NCBI GenBank assembly: GCA_947631305.1
Contig: CANRKV010000025.1
Coordinates: 1-14,069, forward strand
Length of the DNA: 14,069 nucleotides
Direction: 5' to 3'
DNA from: an uncultured Jeotgalicoccus sp.
GTDB lineage: Bacteria > Bacillota > Bacilli > Staphylococcales > Salinicoccaceae
Numbering within the stretch: the first letter of the stretch is position 1; each line of letters begins with the position of its first letter. Shown piece after piece: positions 1 to 4,972 of this stretch. Below the pieces are notes generated by a model, which did no database searches, was not told where the DNA came from, and saw only the letters and a program-made list of their open reading frames with translations. Made by a program: the position numbers and the translations under genes.

Positions 1-7
1 CCTCCTT
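1..7 (-). promoter_or_regulatory. Ribosome binding site of a divergent gene beyond the left edge
   Basis: Bases 1-7 read AAGGAGG on the minus strand, a perfect Shine-Dalgarno sequence. Its start codon would fall a few bases left of the window, so a minus-strand gene probably begins there, divergent from the Rgg-like regulator at 111. The roughly 100 bp between them would hold both promoters. For Rgg-type regulators the divergent neighbour is often the target operon or the peptide pheromone gene, but nothing of that gene is visible here. Confidence 0.5.
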
Positions 8-30
8 ATTTGGTTGAATAATCATAATGG

Positions 31-52
31 TTATATTAGCATCAGATATAAT
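31..52 (+). promoter_or_regulatory. Candidate promoter -10 and overlapping short dyad of the Rgg-like gene
   Basis: A perfect TATAAT lies at 47-52, about 58 bp before the start codon at 111. No good -35 hexamer sits 16-18 bp upstream. The closest TTGAAT (14-19) is too far away, which would fit an activator-dependent promoter. The dyad TTATAT (31-36) / ATATAA (46-51), 9 bp apart, overlaps the -10 and could be an operator. In such AT-rich DNA, though, a 6-bp dyad may be chance. Confidence 0.35.
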
Positions 53-110
53 AAAGAAATCAAAATGATTAACTTTTAGTCATTATTTAACATTGAAGAG
101 GAAGTAAGTT

Positions 111-896
111 ATGATAGGCTCTTTGTTTAAAGACATTAGAATAAATAGAAGTATGTCACAATACGAAGCATCATTAAATTCAGTTTCATTAGCTACATAT
201 AGAAAAATTGAAAAAGAAGAAACAGATATCTCATTTGCTAATCTTATTCAGGTGCTAGATAACCTTAATCTGACGGTTGAAGAGTTTATTTATATATGGA
301 ATACCAAACAATGTACAGAAAGATCTAGTAATCCTCTGAATAAGTTAAAAAGTAAAAAATACTTTAATGACTCAAACTCTATAAGTCAGCTAATTAATGA
401 ACAAAAAGATATTACAGTTATACAAACTTTGGAATGTATAAGAGCAATGCATAATAAAGAATTGGAAAAAGCTAGTGAGATAGCTGGTGAGATCTGGAGT
501 GATATGAAAAATCTTGAAAAACTATATCCATATGATTTATTATGTTTAACGCATATATTTATGGCTTTTGATACAAATGTTTTGGGCGAAGTTAAACAAA
601 GAATTAAAAAGGACTTAATTAACTGGAGAGATTTTGAAGATTTTCACTTAACAGAAATTACCTTTCATCTAAATTTGGGTAAGTTCTATGAAGTTAAGAA
701 TTATTATGAGAATGCGATAGAAAATTATCAGGAGGCACTCGATTTATCAGTTGTTAATCACCATGGCTTATATACGGGTGCGGCTATGTATAGACTCGGA
801 CAATTAGAAGATGATTTAGATATGTTAAATAAAGCGGAAGTTCTGCTGAAAACTTTTGATTCTGGTCTATATGAAAGTCTTAAAAGTGAGTATTGA
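111..896 (+). CDS. Rgg/MutR-like helix-turn-helix transcriptional regulator
   Basis: Residues about 5-60 form an XRE-type helix-turn-helix with the Rgg signature (LFKDIRINRSMSQYEAS, then YRKIEKEETDISFANL). The rest is helical and TPR-like (paired helices around residues 185-255, e.g. YYENAIENYQEALDLS), as in peptide-binding Rgg, PlcR and ComR regulators. At 261 residues it is slightly shorter than the usual 280-300, but both ends look intact. GAGGAAG lies 7-10 bases before the ATG. By family knowledge these cytosolic proteins bind short hydrophobic peptides and switch nearby promoters; no pheromone gene is visible here. The gene is markedly more AT-rich than those to its right (many AUA, AGA and UUA codons), which hints at horizontal acquisition. 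It ends at a terminator shared with the convergent LytTR operon. Confidence 0.8.
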   Translation: MIGSLFKDIRINRSMSQYEASLNSVSLATYRKIEKEETDISFANLIQVLDNLNLTVEEFIYIWNTKQCTERSSNPLNKLKSKKYFNDSNSISQLINEQKDITVIQTLECIRAMHNKELEKASEIAGEIWSDMKNLEKLYPYDLLCLTHIFMAFDTNVLGEVKQRIKKDLINWRDFEDFHLTEITFHLNLGKFYEVKNYYENAIENYQEALDLSVVNHHGLYTGAAMYRLGQLEDDLDMLNKAEVLLKTFDSGLYESLKSEY

Positions 897-914
897 TAGA
901 AGGAAGAATAATAG

Positions 915-964
915 AATAGCCTCATGACCGATGTTTAAATACTAATCAGTCATGAGGCTATTTT
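915..964. terminator. Bidirectional terminator between convergent genes
   Basis: A perfect 12-bp stem, tagcctcatgac (917-928) with gtcatgaggcta (949-960), extends by two A-T pairs. TTTTCTATCT follows on plus, and an A/T-rich tract flanks it for the minus direction. It sits between the stop codons of the Rgg-like gene and the DUF3021-type gene, so it can end both transcripts. Confidence 0.85.
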
Positions 965-968
965 CTAT

Positions 969-1355
969 CTATTTCTCATTCAGTTTTTCATTAATCTCTT
1001 TACTATCAAATAGTGACATCAGATAGAATATGGTAAAAATAATCAGCATAATAATAAATGTAACGCCTGCATAGAAAAAAATGTTCATCAAATTAAATGT
1101 AATCCATTCATTCAATACAGCCATAGTTGTGTATGCAGCAACACCAACGGCAAACTGAATGATTCTAACAAGTGAACTGGGTATTTTTGTATAATATAGA
1201 GCAGATACAATACCAATAAGAGCAGACGCTACCCATAAAGAAATAACTTCTTTTGGTTGTATATGATTTAAGATACCTAAAGCAGCATTTAATAACAATA
1301 TAAAGCTTCCGAAACCTATAGCTATAGCGGCATTTACTAATACATTTCTAACCAT
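969..1355 (-). CDS. DUF3021-type four-TM protein, likely membrane partner of the LytTR regulator
   Basis: The 128-residue protein has four hydrophobic segments (about 5-29, 39-56, 63-85 and 91-115) and a short charged C-terminal tail, the size and layout of DUF3021 family proteins. Its ATG overlaps the stop codon of the upstream LytTR gene as TAATG, so translation is probably coupled and the products made in fixed ratio. In streptococcal LytTR regulatory systems (HdrRM, BrsRM) the membrane protein holds the LytTR activator inactive. By analogy this one is probably an integral membrane antagonist or sensor for its neighbour. That role is inferred from gene order and fold class, as no catalytic motif is visible. 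Confidence 0.75.
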   Translation of the reverse strand: MVRNVLVNAAIAIGFGSFILLLNAALGILNHIQPKEVISLWVASALIGIVSALYYTKIPSSLVRIIQFAVGVAAYTTMAVLNEWITFNLMNIFFYAGVTFIIMLIIFTIFYLMSLFDSKEINEKLNEK

Positions 1356-1798
1356 TATATTCCCAACCTTTCTTTTAATGATGCTACGTATCGTCTTGAA
1401 ATACTGACTTTCCTGCCATTCTTCATACGTGCAATCAAGTTTCCAGAAAACGATGGCTCTACACGGTCTATCATCTGAATGTTTAACATTTCCGCTTTAG
1501 ACACTTTCAAAAATGTTTCAGAATTCATTTCCTTCATCAGTGTGCTTAAACTTTTGGATGTAACAATCTGCTCTGACTTTGTATATATTGTCAGTGCCTT
1601 ATCTTGTACTTCTGCACAGGTAATTTCCGATTTTTGTATCATTCTGAGTTCCTCATTAGAACGGATAATTAAATTTTCTTTGTCGGTCGTAAAGTGATCT
1701 ATATAAGATAAAACCCTTGCACCTGCAATTGCAGTTTTTGTATGAATCTTCACTTCATTTTCGTTTAACTGGTTATCAATTATCAATTCGGCCTTCAT
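1355..1798 (-). CDS. LytTR-domain DNA-binding regulator (no receiver domain)
   Basis: The C-terminal ~100 residues are a LytTR domain: a strand-rich region, then FLKVSKAEMLN and the closing SISRRYVASLKERLG. The first ~45 residues are too short for a receiver domain, so this is a stand-alone LytTR protein that does not depend on a histidine kinase. An ATG at 1804 is also in frame, but AGGGGG touches it directly, whereas the ATG at 1798 lies 6 bases from AGGGGG. I take 1798, giving 147 residues. The gene sits between a small membrane ORF and the DUF3021-type gene it overlaps. A tandem LytTR half-site pair upstream of the operon suggests autoregulation. Such proteins are typically activators restrained by the co-encoded membrane protein. 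Confidence 0.85.
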   Translation of the reverse strand: MKAELIIDNQLNENEVKIHTKTAIAGARVLSYIDHFTTDKENLIIRSNEELRMIQKSEITCAEVQDKALTIYTKSEQIVTSKSLSTLMKEMNSETFLKVSKAEMLNIQMIDRVEPSFSGNLIARMKNGRKVSISRRYVASLKERLGI

Positions 1799-1821
1799 AA
1801 CCATCCCCCTTATCGCTTAAC

Positions 1822-2008
1822 TTATTTTGCCAAGAAGTTAGACATATTGGCAAGAGATTTTATTATAATCAAACCGATGAATACAGAAATGGCTATTTTA
1901 ATAATGAATTGCAAAATATCTGCTGCTACATTCAAATCCGGTATAAAGTATGGCGAATACGAAAAAGATTAATACTCCAATCAATGTGTTTCTCATACTT
2001 GATTTCAT
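1822..2008 (-). pseudogene. Small two-TM membrane protein gene, interrupted by a frameshift
   Basis: An ATG at 2008 has a strong site (AGAGGAG, 9 bases upstream) and reads MKSSMRNTLIGVLIFFVF before meeting a stop at 1900-1898 after 36 codons. The +1 frame over the left half gives an equally good hydrophobic segment (PDLNVAADILQF, IIKIAISVFIGLIIIKSL, ending SNFLAK) that stops at 1824-1822, just before the ribosome site of the LytTR gene. Joining the frames yields about 61 residues with two membrane segments. The shift lies between roughly 1941 and 1966, where a five-base A run on plus (1962-1966) is a natural indel site. It may be a pseudogene, a sequencing error or true recoding. It is the first gene of the LytTR operon. 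I do not recognise the family. Confidence 0.55.
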
Positions 2009-2040
2009 AAAAGACATCTCCTCTAATTTGTTGAACAAAG

Positions 2041-2049
2041 TATATAACA
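2041..2049 (-). promoter_or_regulatory. Extended -10 promoter of the LytTR operon
   Basis: The minus strand reads TGTTATATA, an extended -10 (TGn then TATATA, 2041-2046), about 33 bp before the first ATG at 2008. The -35 position (2064-2069) reads CAGGAT, far from consensus. A promoter with no -35 and a regulator site immediately upstream is what an activator-dependent promoter looks like. Confidence 0.5.
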
Positions 2050-2077
2050 GAAAGATGTATTTAATCCTGATTTTTCC

Positions 2078-2107
2078 GTGAACGGTCAGTAATCACTCGT
2101 AAGCGGT
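2078..2107 (-). promoter_or_regulatory. Tandem LytTR half-sites upstream of the LytTR operon
   Basis: On the minus strand ACCGCTTAC (2107-2099) and ACCGTTCAC (2086-2078) are direct repeats separated by exactly 12 bp. The second fits the general LytTR half-site pattern [TA][AC][CA]GTTN[AG][TC] fully; the first differs at one base. The 9-12-9 layout puts both on the same face of the helix. The pair sits about 8 bp upstream of the poor -35 position, a typical activator location. The most likely binder is the LytTR protein encoded at 1355-1798, giving autoactivation. Confidence 0.65.
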
Positions 2108-2160
2108 ATATTTGAATTAAAAATGTATTTGCTTATTTATTATTAATAGATGACATGACA

Positions 2161-2192
2161 CAAAAAAAGACCACTAAAAAATTAGTGGTCTT
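2161..2192 (-). terminator. Terminator of the tRNA-Leu gene
   Basis: On the minus strand, 11 bases downstream of the tRNA, an 11-bp perfect stem (2192-2182 with 2177-2167, loop of 4) is followed by a run of seven T. It ends the tRNA transcript before the LytTR operon promoter. Confidence 0.9.
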
Positions 2193-2203
2193 CCCTTAAT
2201 TAG

Positions 2204-2287
2204 TGCGGATAAAGGGAGTCGAACCCCCACGTCGATTAAGACACTAGAGCCTGATTCTAGCGCGTCTGCCAGTTCCGCCATATCCGC
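2204..2287 (-). tRNA. tRNA-Leu (anticodon CAG)
   Basis: The minus strand folds as a complete class II tRNA. The acceptor stem is GCGGATA (2287-2281) with TATCCGC (2211-2205) and discriminator A at 2204. The anticodon stem CTAGA/TCTAG encloses the loop ATCAGGC, giving anticodon CAG (2253-2251), which reads leucine CUG. A long variable arm (TGTC...GACG) and a T arm with TTCGACT are present. CCA is not encoded. A TTGACA box lies upstream and a terminator directly downstream, so it is a stand-alone tRNA gene. Confidence 0.95.
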
Positions 2288-2304
2288 TTAATATAATATT
2301 AATT

Positions 2305-2335
2305 AACAATAATATAAAAACCCTTTTTGTGTCAA
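2305..2335 (-). promoter_or_regulatory. Promoter of tRNA-Leu
   Basis: The minus strand has a perfect -35 TTGACA at 2335-2330. Downstream are TATTAT (15-bp spacer) or TATTGT (18-bp spacer) as -10 candidates. The tRNA begins some 20-25 bases further on. The -10 choice is uncertain; the -35 is clear. Confidence 0.6.
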
Positions 2336-2351
2336 CAAATTTATATCATTT

Positions 2352-2381
2352 TTGTTAAATGAGGCTGAATCAACGTATAAT
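2352..2381 (+). promoter_or_regulatory. Promoter of the HD hydrolase gene
   Basis: Perfect -10 TATAAT at 2376-2381, with TTGTTA at 2352-2357 as -35 (18-bp spacer). Transcription would start near 2388, followed by GGAGG at 2406-2410 and the ATG at 2420. Confidence 0.65.
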
Positions 2382-2419
2382 GAAAATAAGATTATGATAA
2401 CTGATGGAGGCATCCTTTC

Positions 2420-3067
2420 ATGAATGAAGAGCAGGTAATACAAAATATCGAGCAATGGGTTAAATCAGAACTGCTGAATGAAAAAAGCGGTCACGACTGG
2501 TATCACATAAAAAGGGTCACAGATATCGCGAAAGAAATATTGAAGTACGAGAAGGCAGAAAAATTTACTGTAATAGCAGCGGCACTGCTGCATGATATTG
2601 CAGATGATAAAGTCACAGCTAATGTTGATGCTGCACTTGAGCGTATCAGAAAACTGCTGAAGAGCAATGATGTTGCAGATGACACGATAGATACGATTAT
2701 AGATATTATTACGACGATGTCATTTAAAGGCGGCACAGGCAAAAAGCTGTCGTATATCGAAGCTCAAATCGTTCAGGATGCTGACCGTTTGGATGCTCTT
2801 GGTGCGATTGGTATTGCAAGAACTTTCCAGTACGGCGGTTCCAAAGGACAGGCAATGTATGATCCGGAGATTCCTGTCAGAGACAAAATGAGTTTTGAAG
2901 AGTACCGAAATGGGGAGTCTACTTCGATTAATCATTTCTATGAAAAACTTCTGCTGTTAAAAGATAAAATGAATACACCGACAGCAGTTAAAATGGCTGA
3001 AGAACGGGAATTATTTATGAAGCATTTCCTCGATACTTTCTTTAAGGAATGGAACGGAGATCTTTAG
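2420..3067 (+). CDS. HD-domain phosphohydrolase (YpgQ/YedJ-like)
   Basis: The 215-residue protein is a single HD domain. GHDWYH (residues 24-29) supplies the first histidine, LLHDIADDK holds the HD pair H58-D59, and QDADRLDALGAIGIARTF (119-136) carries the distal metal-binding aspartate and the helix typical of the YpgQ/YedJ group. The length matches that family. B. subtilis YpgQ is a Mn2+-dependent pyrophosphohydrolase acting on (d)NTPs, so a cytosolic nucleotide-phosphate hydrolase is likely; the substrate here is inference. GGAGG lies 9 bases before the ATG, the gene has its own promoter, and a bidirectional terminator follows, so it is monocistronic. No key residue is missing. Confidence 0.85.
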   Translation: MNEEQVIQNIEQWVKSELLNEKSGHDWYHIKRVTDIAKEILKYEKAEKFTVIAAALLHDIADDKVTANVDAALERIRKLLKSNDVADDTIDTIIDIITTMSFKGGTGKKLSYIEAQIVQDADRLDALGAIGIARTFQYGGSKGQAMYDPEIPVRDKMSFEEYRNGESTSINHFYEKLLLLKDKMNTPTAVKMAEERELFMKHFLDTFFKEWNGDL

Positions 3068-3074
3068 AAACAGC

Positions 3075-3107
3075 AAAAAAGTGCGATACGAAATTGTATC
3101 GCACTTT
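3075..3107. terminator. Bidirectional terminator between HD hydrolase and flavoprotein genes
   Basis: A 12-bp stem, 3078-3089 with 3096-3107, flanked by A6 on the left and TTT on the right. It lies between convergent stop codons at 3067 and 3119 and works in both directions. Confidence 0.9.
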
Positions 3108-3118
3108 ATTTATTTGGC

Positions 3119-4012
3119 TTAGTAGTCTTCCTGAATCAACATCATAATCATGAATTTCGCAACATCTGCACCATTTGCAGCTGAATTGATTAACTGTCCG
3201 GCGAAATTAGTTTTCGTTTCTCCTGCTGTAAACAGTCCGGGAATTGAAGTGGCACCAAATTGATCAGTTTCAATCTCACCTTTTTCTCCCCTATTGAGAT
3301 CTAAACTTTCGAGAAAATCAAACTGTGTATCCCATTCCATCATGGCAATCATGCCTGCGATTTTTTCAGCAGTGCCATCTTCAAATGAGATTGAATCTAC
3401 CTCGCCGTCTGTTCCATTTAATTCTGTAATAACAGATTCATTGTATTTAAATCCTTTGTTTTTAAAGAGTTCTCTATTTTCATCCGATATTTTACCTGTC
3501 CCGTTCGTACAGATAATCAAGTCATTGCTCCAGTTTGAAATCAGCATCGGCATATGATTAATAGAATTTTCATCCACCATTACTGCAAGTCGACGGTTTC
3601 TTAGTTCATAGCCGTCACACCATGGGCAGTAGAATGCTGAAGTACCGTAGAACTGCTCGAAATTCTTAATCTCAGGTGAACGTTCTCTGATTCCTGCAGC
3701 AAGCATTACCTGACGGCTGTTATACTGAGCTTTTGATGTCGTTACAGTAAAAGATTCATCTGTCTTTTCGATATTTGCAACCCGGTCGCGTTCGAGAGAT
3801 ATACCTTCATAGCTTAAAGCATCTTTCTCTGCAATTTTTCTGAACTCAGTCGGGCTGACACCGTCCTGAGTCAGATAGCCGTGTGATTCATCTGTTACTT
3901 TATTTCTCGGTTCACCTGCATCGATAACCAATGCTGTTTTTAATCCTCTGCCAAAATTCAATGCGGCACTGAGACCTGCCGGCCCGCCGCCTATTATAAT
4001 AACATCATACAT
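3119..4012 (-). CDS. Thioredoxin-reductase-like FAD oxidoreductase with CPWC pair, NADPH motif absent
   Basis: The 297-residue protein has the N-terminal FAD motif IIIGGGPAGLSAA (5-17), the redox pair C129-P-W-C132 followed by DGYE, and the C-terminal FAD segment GLFTAGET (259-266). This is the order and length of low-molecular-weight thioredoxin reductases. Oddly, where those carry GxGxxA for NADPH (about 144-153) it reads VMVDENSINH, and the arginine-rich NADPH-phosphate loop is replaced by LIICTNGTGK. The fold looks intact, so it may use another electron carrier or act as a dithiol oxidase like GliT-type relatives. AAGGTGG lies 7 bases before the ATG. Its promoter overlaps an element shared with the upstream Rrf2 gene, suggesting control by that redox-type regulator. 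Confidence 0.8.
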   Translation of the reverse strand: MYDVIIIGGGPAGLSAALNFGRGLKTALVIDAGEPRNKVTDESHGYLTQDGVSPTEFRKIAEKDALSYEGISLERDRVANIEKTDESFTVTTSKAQYNSRQVMLAAGIRERSPEIKNFEQFYGTSAFYCPWCDGYELRNRRLAVMVDENSINHMPMLISNWSNDLIICTNGTGKISDENRELFKNKGFKYNESVITELNGTDGEVDSISFEDGTAEKIAGMIAMMEWDTQFDFLESLDLNRGEKGEIETDQFGATSIPGLFTAGETKTNFAGQLINSAANGADVAKFMIMMLIQEDY

Positions 4013-4033
4013 AATTATTCCACCTTCATATAT

Positions 4034-4063
4034 ATTATAGAGCCTTTATATCCATAATTAGAG
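4034..4063 (-). promoter_or_regulatory. Flavoprotein promoter with Rrf2-operator-like element
   Basis: On the minus strand a perfect TATAAT closes a 30-bp block beginning CTCTAATTATGGA (4063-4051). The -35 position is weak (TCTAAT, 17-bp spacer). The same block, 24 of 30 identical with the first 13 exact, lies over the Rrf2 gene promoter at 4490-4519. I infer an Rrf2 binding site overlapping the promoter, compatible with repression. Confidence 0.5.
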
Positions 4064-4066
4064 TGA

Positions 4067-4093
4067 TAAAAAAACGACTTGTATTCAAATCGT
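4067..4093 (-). terminator. Terminator of the Rrf2 gene
   Basis: On the minus strand the stem ACGATTTG/CAAGTCGT (4093-4086 with 4081-4074; one G-U pair, loop of 4) is followed by seven T. It starts only a few bases after the stop codon and separates the Rrf2 transcript from the flavoprotein promoter. Confidence 0.85.
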
Positions 4094-4097
4094 CTTT

Positions 4098-4481
4098 TTA
4101 TATTAAATCTTTAATACTTTTCTCTTTAAGTGACTGAACCATATCTGTTTCAACTTCCATCATCAGTCTTTGAATTTTACATTCATGACCGTGATTGAAA
4201 CTGTCTTCAAACAGCGTGGGTTCGCCGTCGATAGCAACGATAACGTCATATACAGAAATATCCGCCCAGTCTGCAGGAAGCGAATATCCGCCCTTTGCAC
4301 CGCTGTTGGCAATGATATATTTATGTTTTACGAGACGTGCAAGTATTTTTGAAAGATAAGTGCTGGAAACATCGAGTTTTGATGCAAGATCCTGAACAGG
4401 AATCTTTTCTCCGCTGTCTTTACGGCTGACCAGGTATGCTATTGAGTGCAGCGCATAATCGGTTCCTCTTGAGAATTTCAT
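4098..4481 (-). CDS. Rrf2-family transcriptional regulator with a single cysteine
   Basis: The 127-residue protein opens with the Rrf2 signature (MKFSRGTDYALHSIAYL), then a winged helix with VQDLASKLDVSSTYLSKILARLVKHKYI and GAKGGYSL. An in-frame ATG at 4505 exists, but GAGGTGG (around 4485-4491) sits correctly only for the ATG at 4481, so I use that start. Iron-sulfur Rrf2 proteins such as IscR and NsrR have three cysteines. This one has a single cysteine in HGHECK (residue 101), which argues for thiol-based sensing as in HypR-like regulators. HypR neighbours a flavin disulfide reductase, and here too a disulfide-type flavoprotein lies just downstream. An operator-like block over its own promoter suggests autoregulation. 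It can also be read from the S-box transcript, as no terminator separates the two. Confidence 0.85.
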   Translation of the reverse strand: MKFSRGTDYALHSIAYLVSRKDSGEKIPVQDLASKLDVSSTYLSKILARLVKHKYIIANSGAKGGYSLPADWADISVYDVIVAIDGEPTLFEDSFNHGHECKIQRLMMEVETDMVQSLKEKSIKDLI

Positions 4482-4489
4482 TTTCCCAC

Positions 4490-4519
4490 CTCTAATTATG
4501 GACATTATAAGTCTATAAT
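4490..4519. promoter_or_regulatory. Rrf2 operator-like element over the Rrf2 gene promoter
   Basis: The plus strand begins CTCTAATTATGGA (4490-4502) and ends in CTATAAT. The block matches the element at the flavoprotein promoter (24/30) in opposite orientation relative to its gene, as a dyad-binding regulator would allow. It contains the inverted arms ATTATA/TATAAT around 4504-4519 and covers the -10 of the Rrf2 promoter. Confidence 0.5.
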
Positions 4520-4543
4520 AACGGTGGATAGATGAGAATGCAA
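4515..4543 (-). promoter_or_regulatory. Promoter of the Rrf2 gene
   Basis: On the minus strand TTGCAT (4543-4538) and TATTAT (4520-4515) are spaced by exactly 17 bp, about 35 bp before the start codon at 4481. The -10 overlaps the operator-like block. Confidence 0.6.
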
Positions 4544-4550
4544 GAATTTA

Positions 4551-4739
4551 TTACTGCTTCTGCCAGCTTTCCTCTTTATATAAAATATAACCTCTGTACT
4601 CTTCTACGTCGATGCGATTTTGGATTTCACGTTTCACTCTGCTGATGTGATTCACTTTAGCTATATTGCTCATCGTGCTGTTCGCCTGGTATGCTTTCCA
4701 CTCGTCCAATTCCGAAAATAGTTCGCGTACGGTTTTCAT
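4551..4739 (-). CDS. Orphan 62-residue protein under SAM riboswitch control
   Basis: The 62-residue protein is soluble, highly charged and mostly helical (MKTVRELFSELDEW..., then ISRVKREIQNRIDVEEYRGY...). It has no signal peptide, membrane segment or cysteine. I do not recognise a family. AAGGTGGG lies 6 bases before the ATG, so translation is credible. A complete S-box riboswitch with its terminator occupies the leader, so it should be made when S-adenosylmethionine is low. S-box genes normally encode methionine or cysteine biosynthesis or transport, so a small orphan is unusual. The Rrf2 gene follows with no terminator between and could be co-transcribed. A regulatory or enzyme-modulating role in sulfur metabolism is possible, but this is inference from context only. 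Confidence 0.7.
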   Translation of the reverse strand: MKTVRELFSELDEWKAYQANSTMSNIAKVNHISRVKREIQNRIDVEEYRGYILYKEESWQKQ

Positions 4740-4770
4740 GTAATTCCCACCTTTTTTATTTTTTCAAATA

Positions 4771-4799
4771 AAATAGCTCTTCCTGAATTAAGAAGAGCT
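4771..4799 (-). terminator. S-box expression-platform terminator
   Basis: On the minus strand the stem AGCTCTTC/GAAGAGCT (4799-4792 with 4782-4775) is followed by ATTTTATTTG. The competing antiterminator is visible: CTTCTTA (4795-4789) is complementary to TAAGAAG (4814-4808), the 3' side of aptamer helix P1. With SAM bound, P1 forms and this terminator folds. Confidence 0.85.
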
Positions 4800-4807
4800 T
4801 TACCCGA

Positions 4808-4916
4808 CTTCTTATCATCCAGTTCATATAAACTGTTGGACTTAGCACATCGCTTGTTACAGCTGTTGCCGGAGTTTCACAGGGCCAAATCCCTCCACTC
4901 ACTCTTAATAAGAGAA
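4808..4916 (-). ncRNA. SAM-I (S-box) riboswitch aptamer
   Basis: On the minus strand the S-box core is clear. P1 pairs TCTTAT (4913-4908) with ATAAGA (4815-4810). Then come GGAGGG, GGCCCTGTGAAACTCCGGCA matching the conserved GGCCC..GAA.CCCGGCAAC core, and TGTGCTAAGTCCAACAG matching the conserved GGUGCUAAUUCC(A).CAG segment that closes the third helix. It is followed by an antiterminator/terminator pair and then the 62-codon gene. It binds S-adenosylmethionine and, by family knowledge, stops transcription when SAM is abundant. No strong promoter is visible between it and the M24 gene stop at 4973; a TACAAT upstream lacks a -35. Some transcription may therefore enter from the symporter-M24 operon, for which this is the first terminator. 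Confidence 0.93.
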
Positions 4917-4972
4917 CTATTTTATTTAATTGTATTGTACTAAAGATGATTAATAATATCTTCTAATATGAT

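Noticed and set aside
4920..4972. Terminator between the M24 gene and the S-box
   Set aside because: Only a 5-bp AAGAT/ATCTT stem without a following T run is present, so I do not call one.
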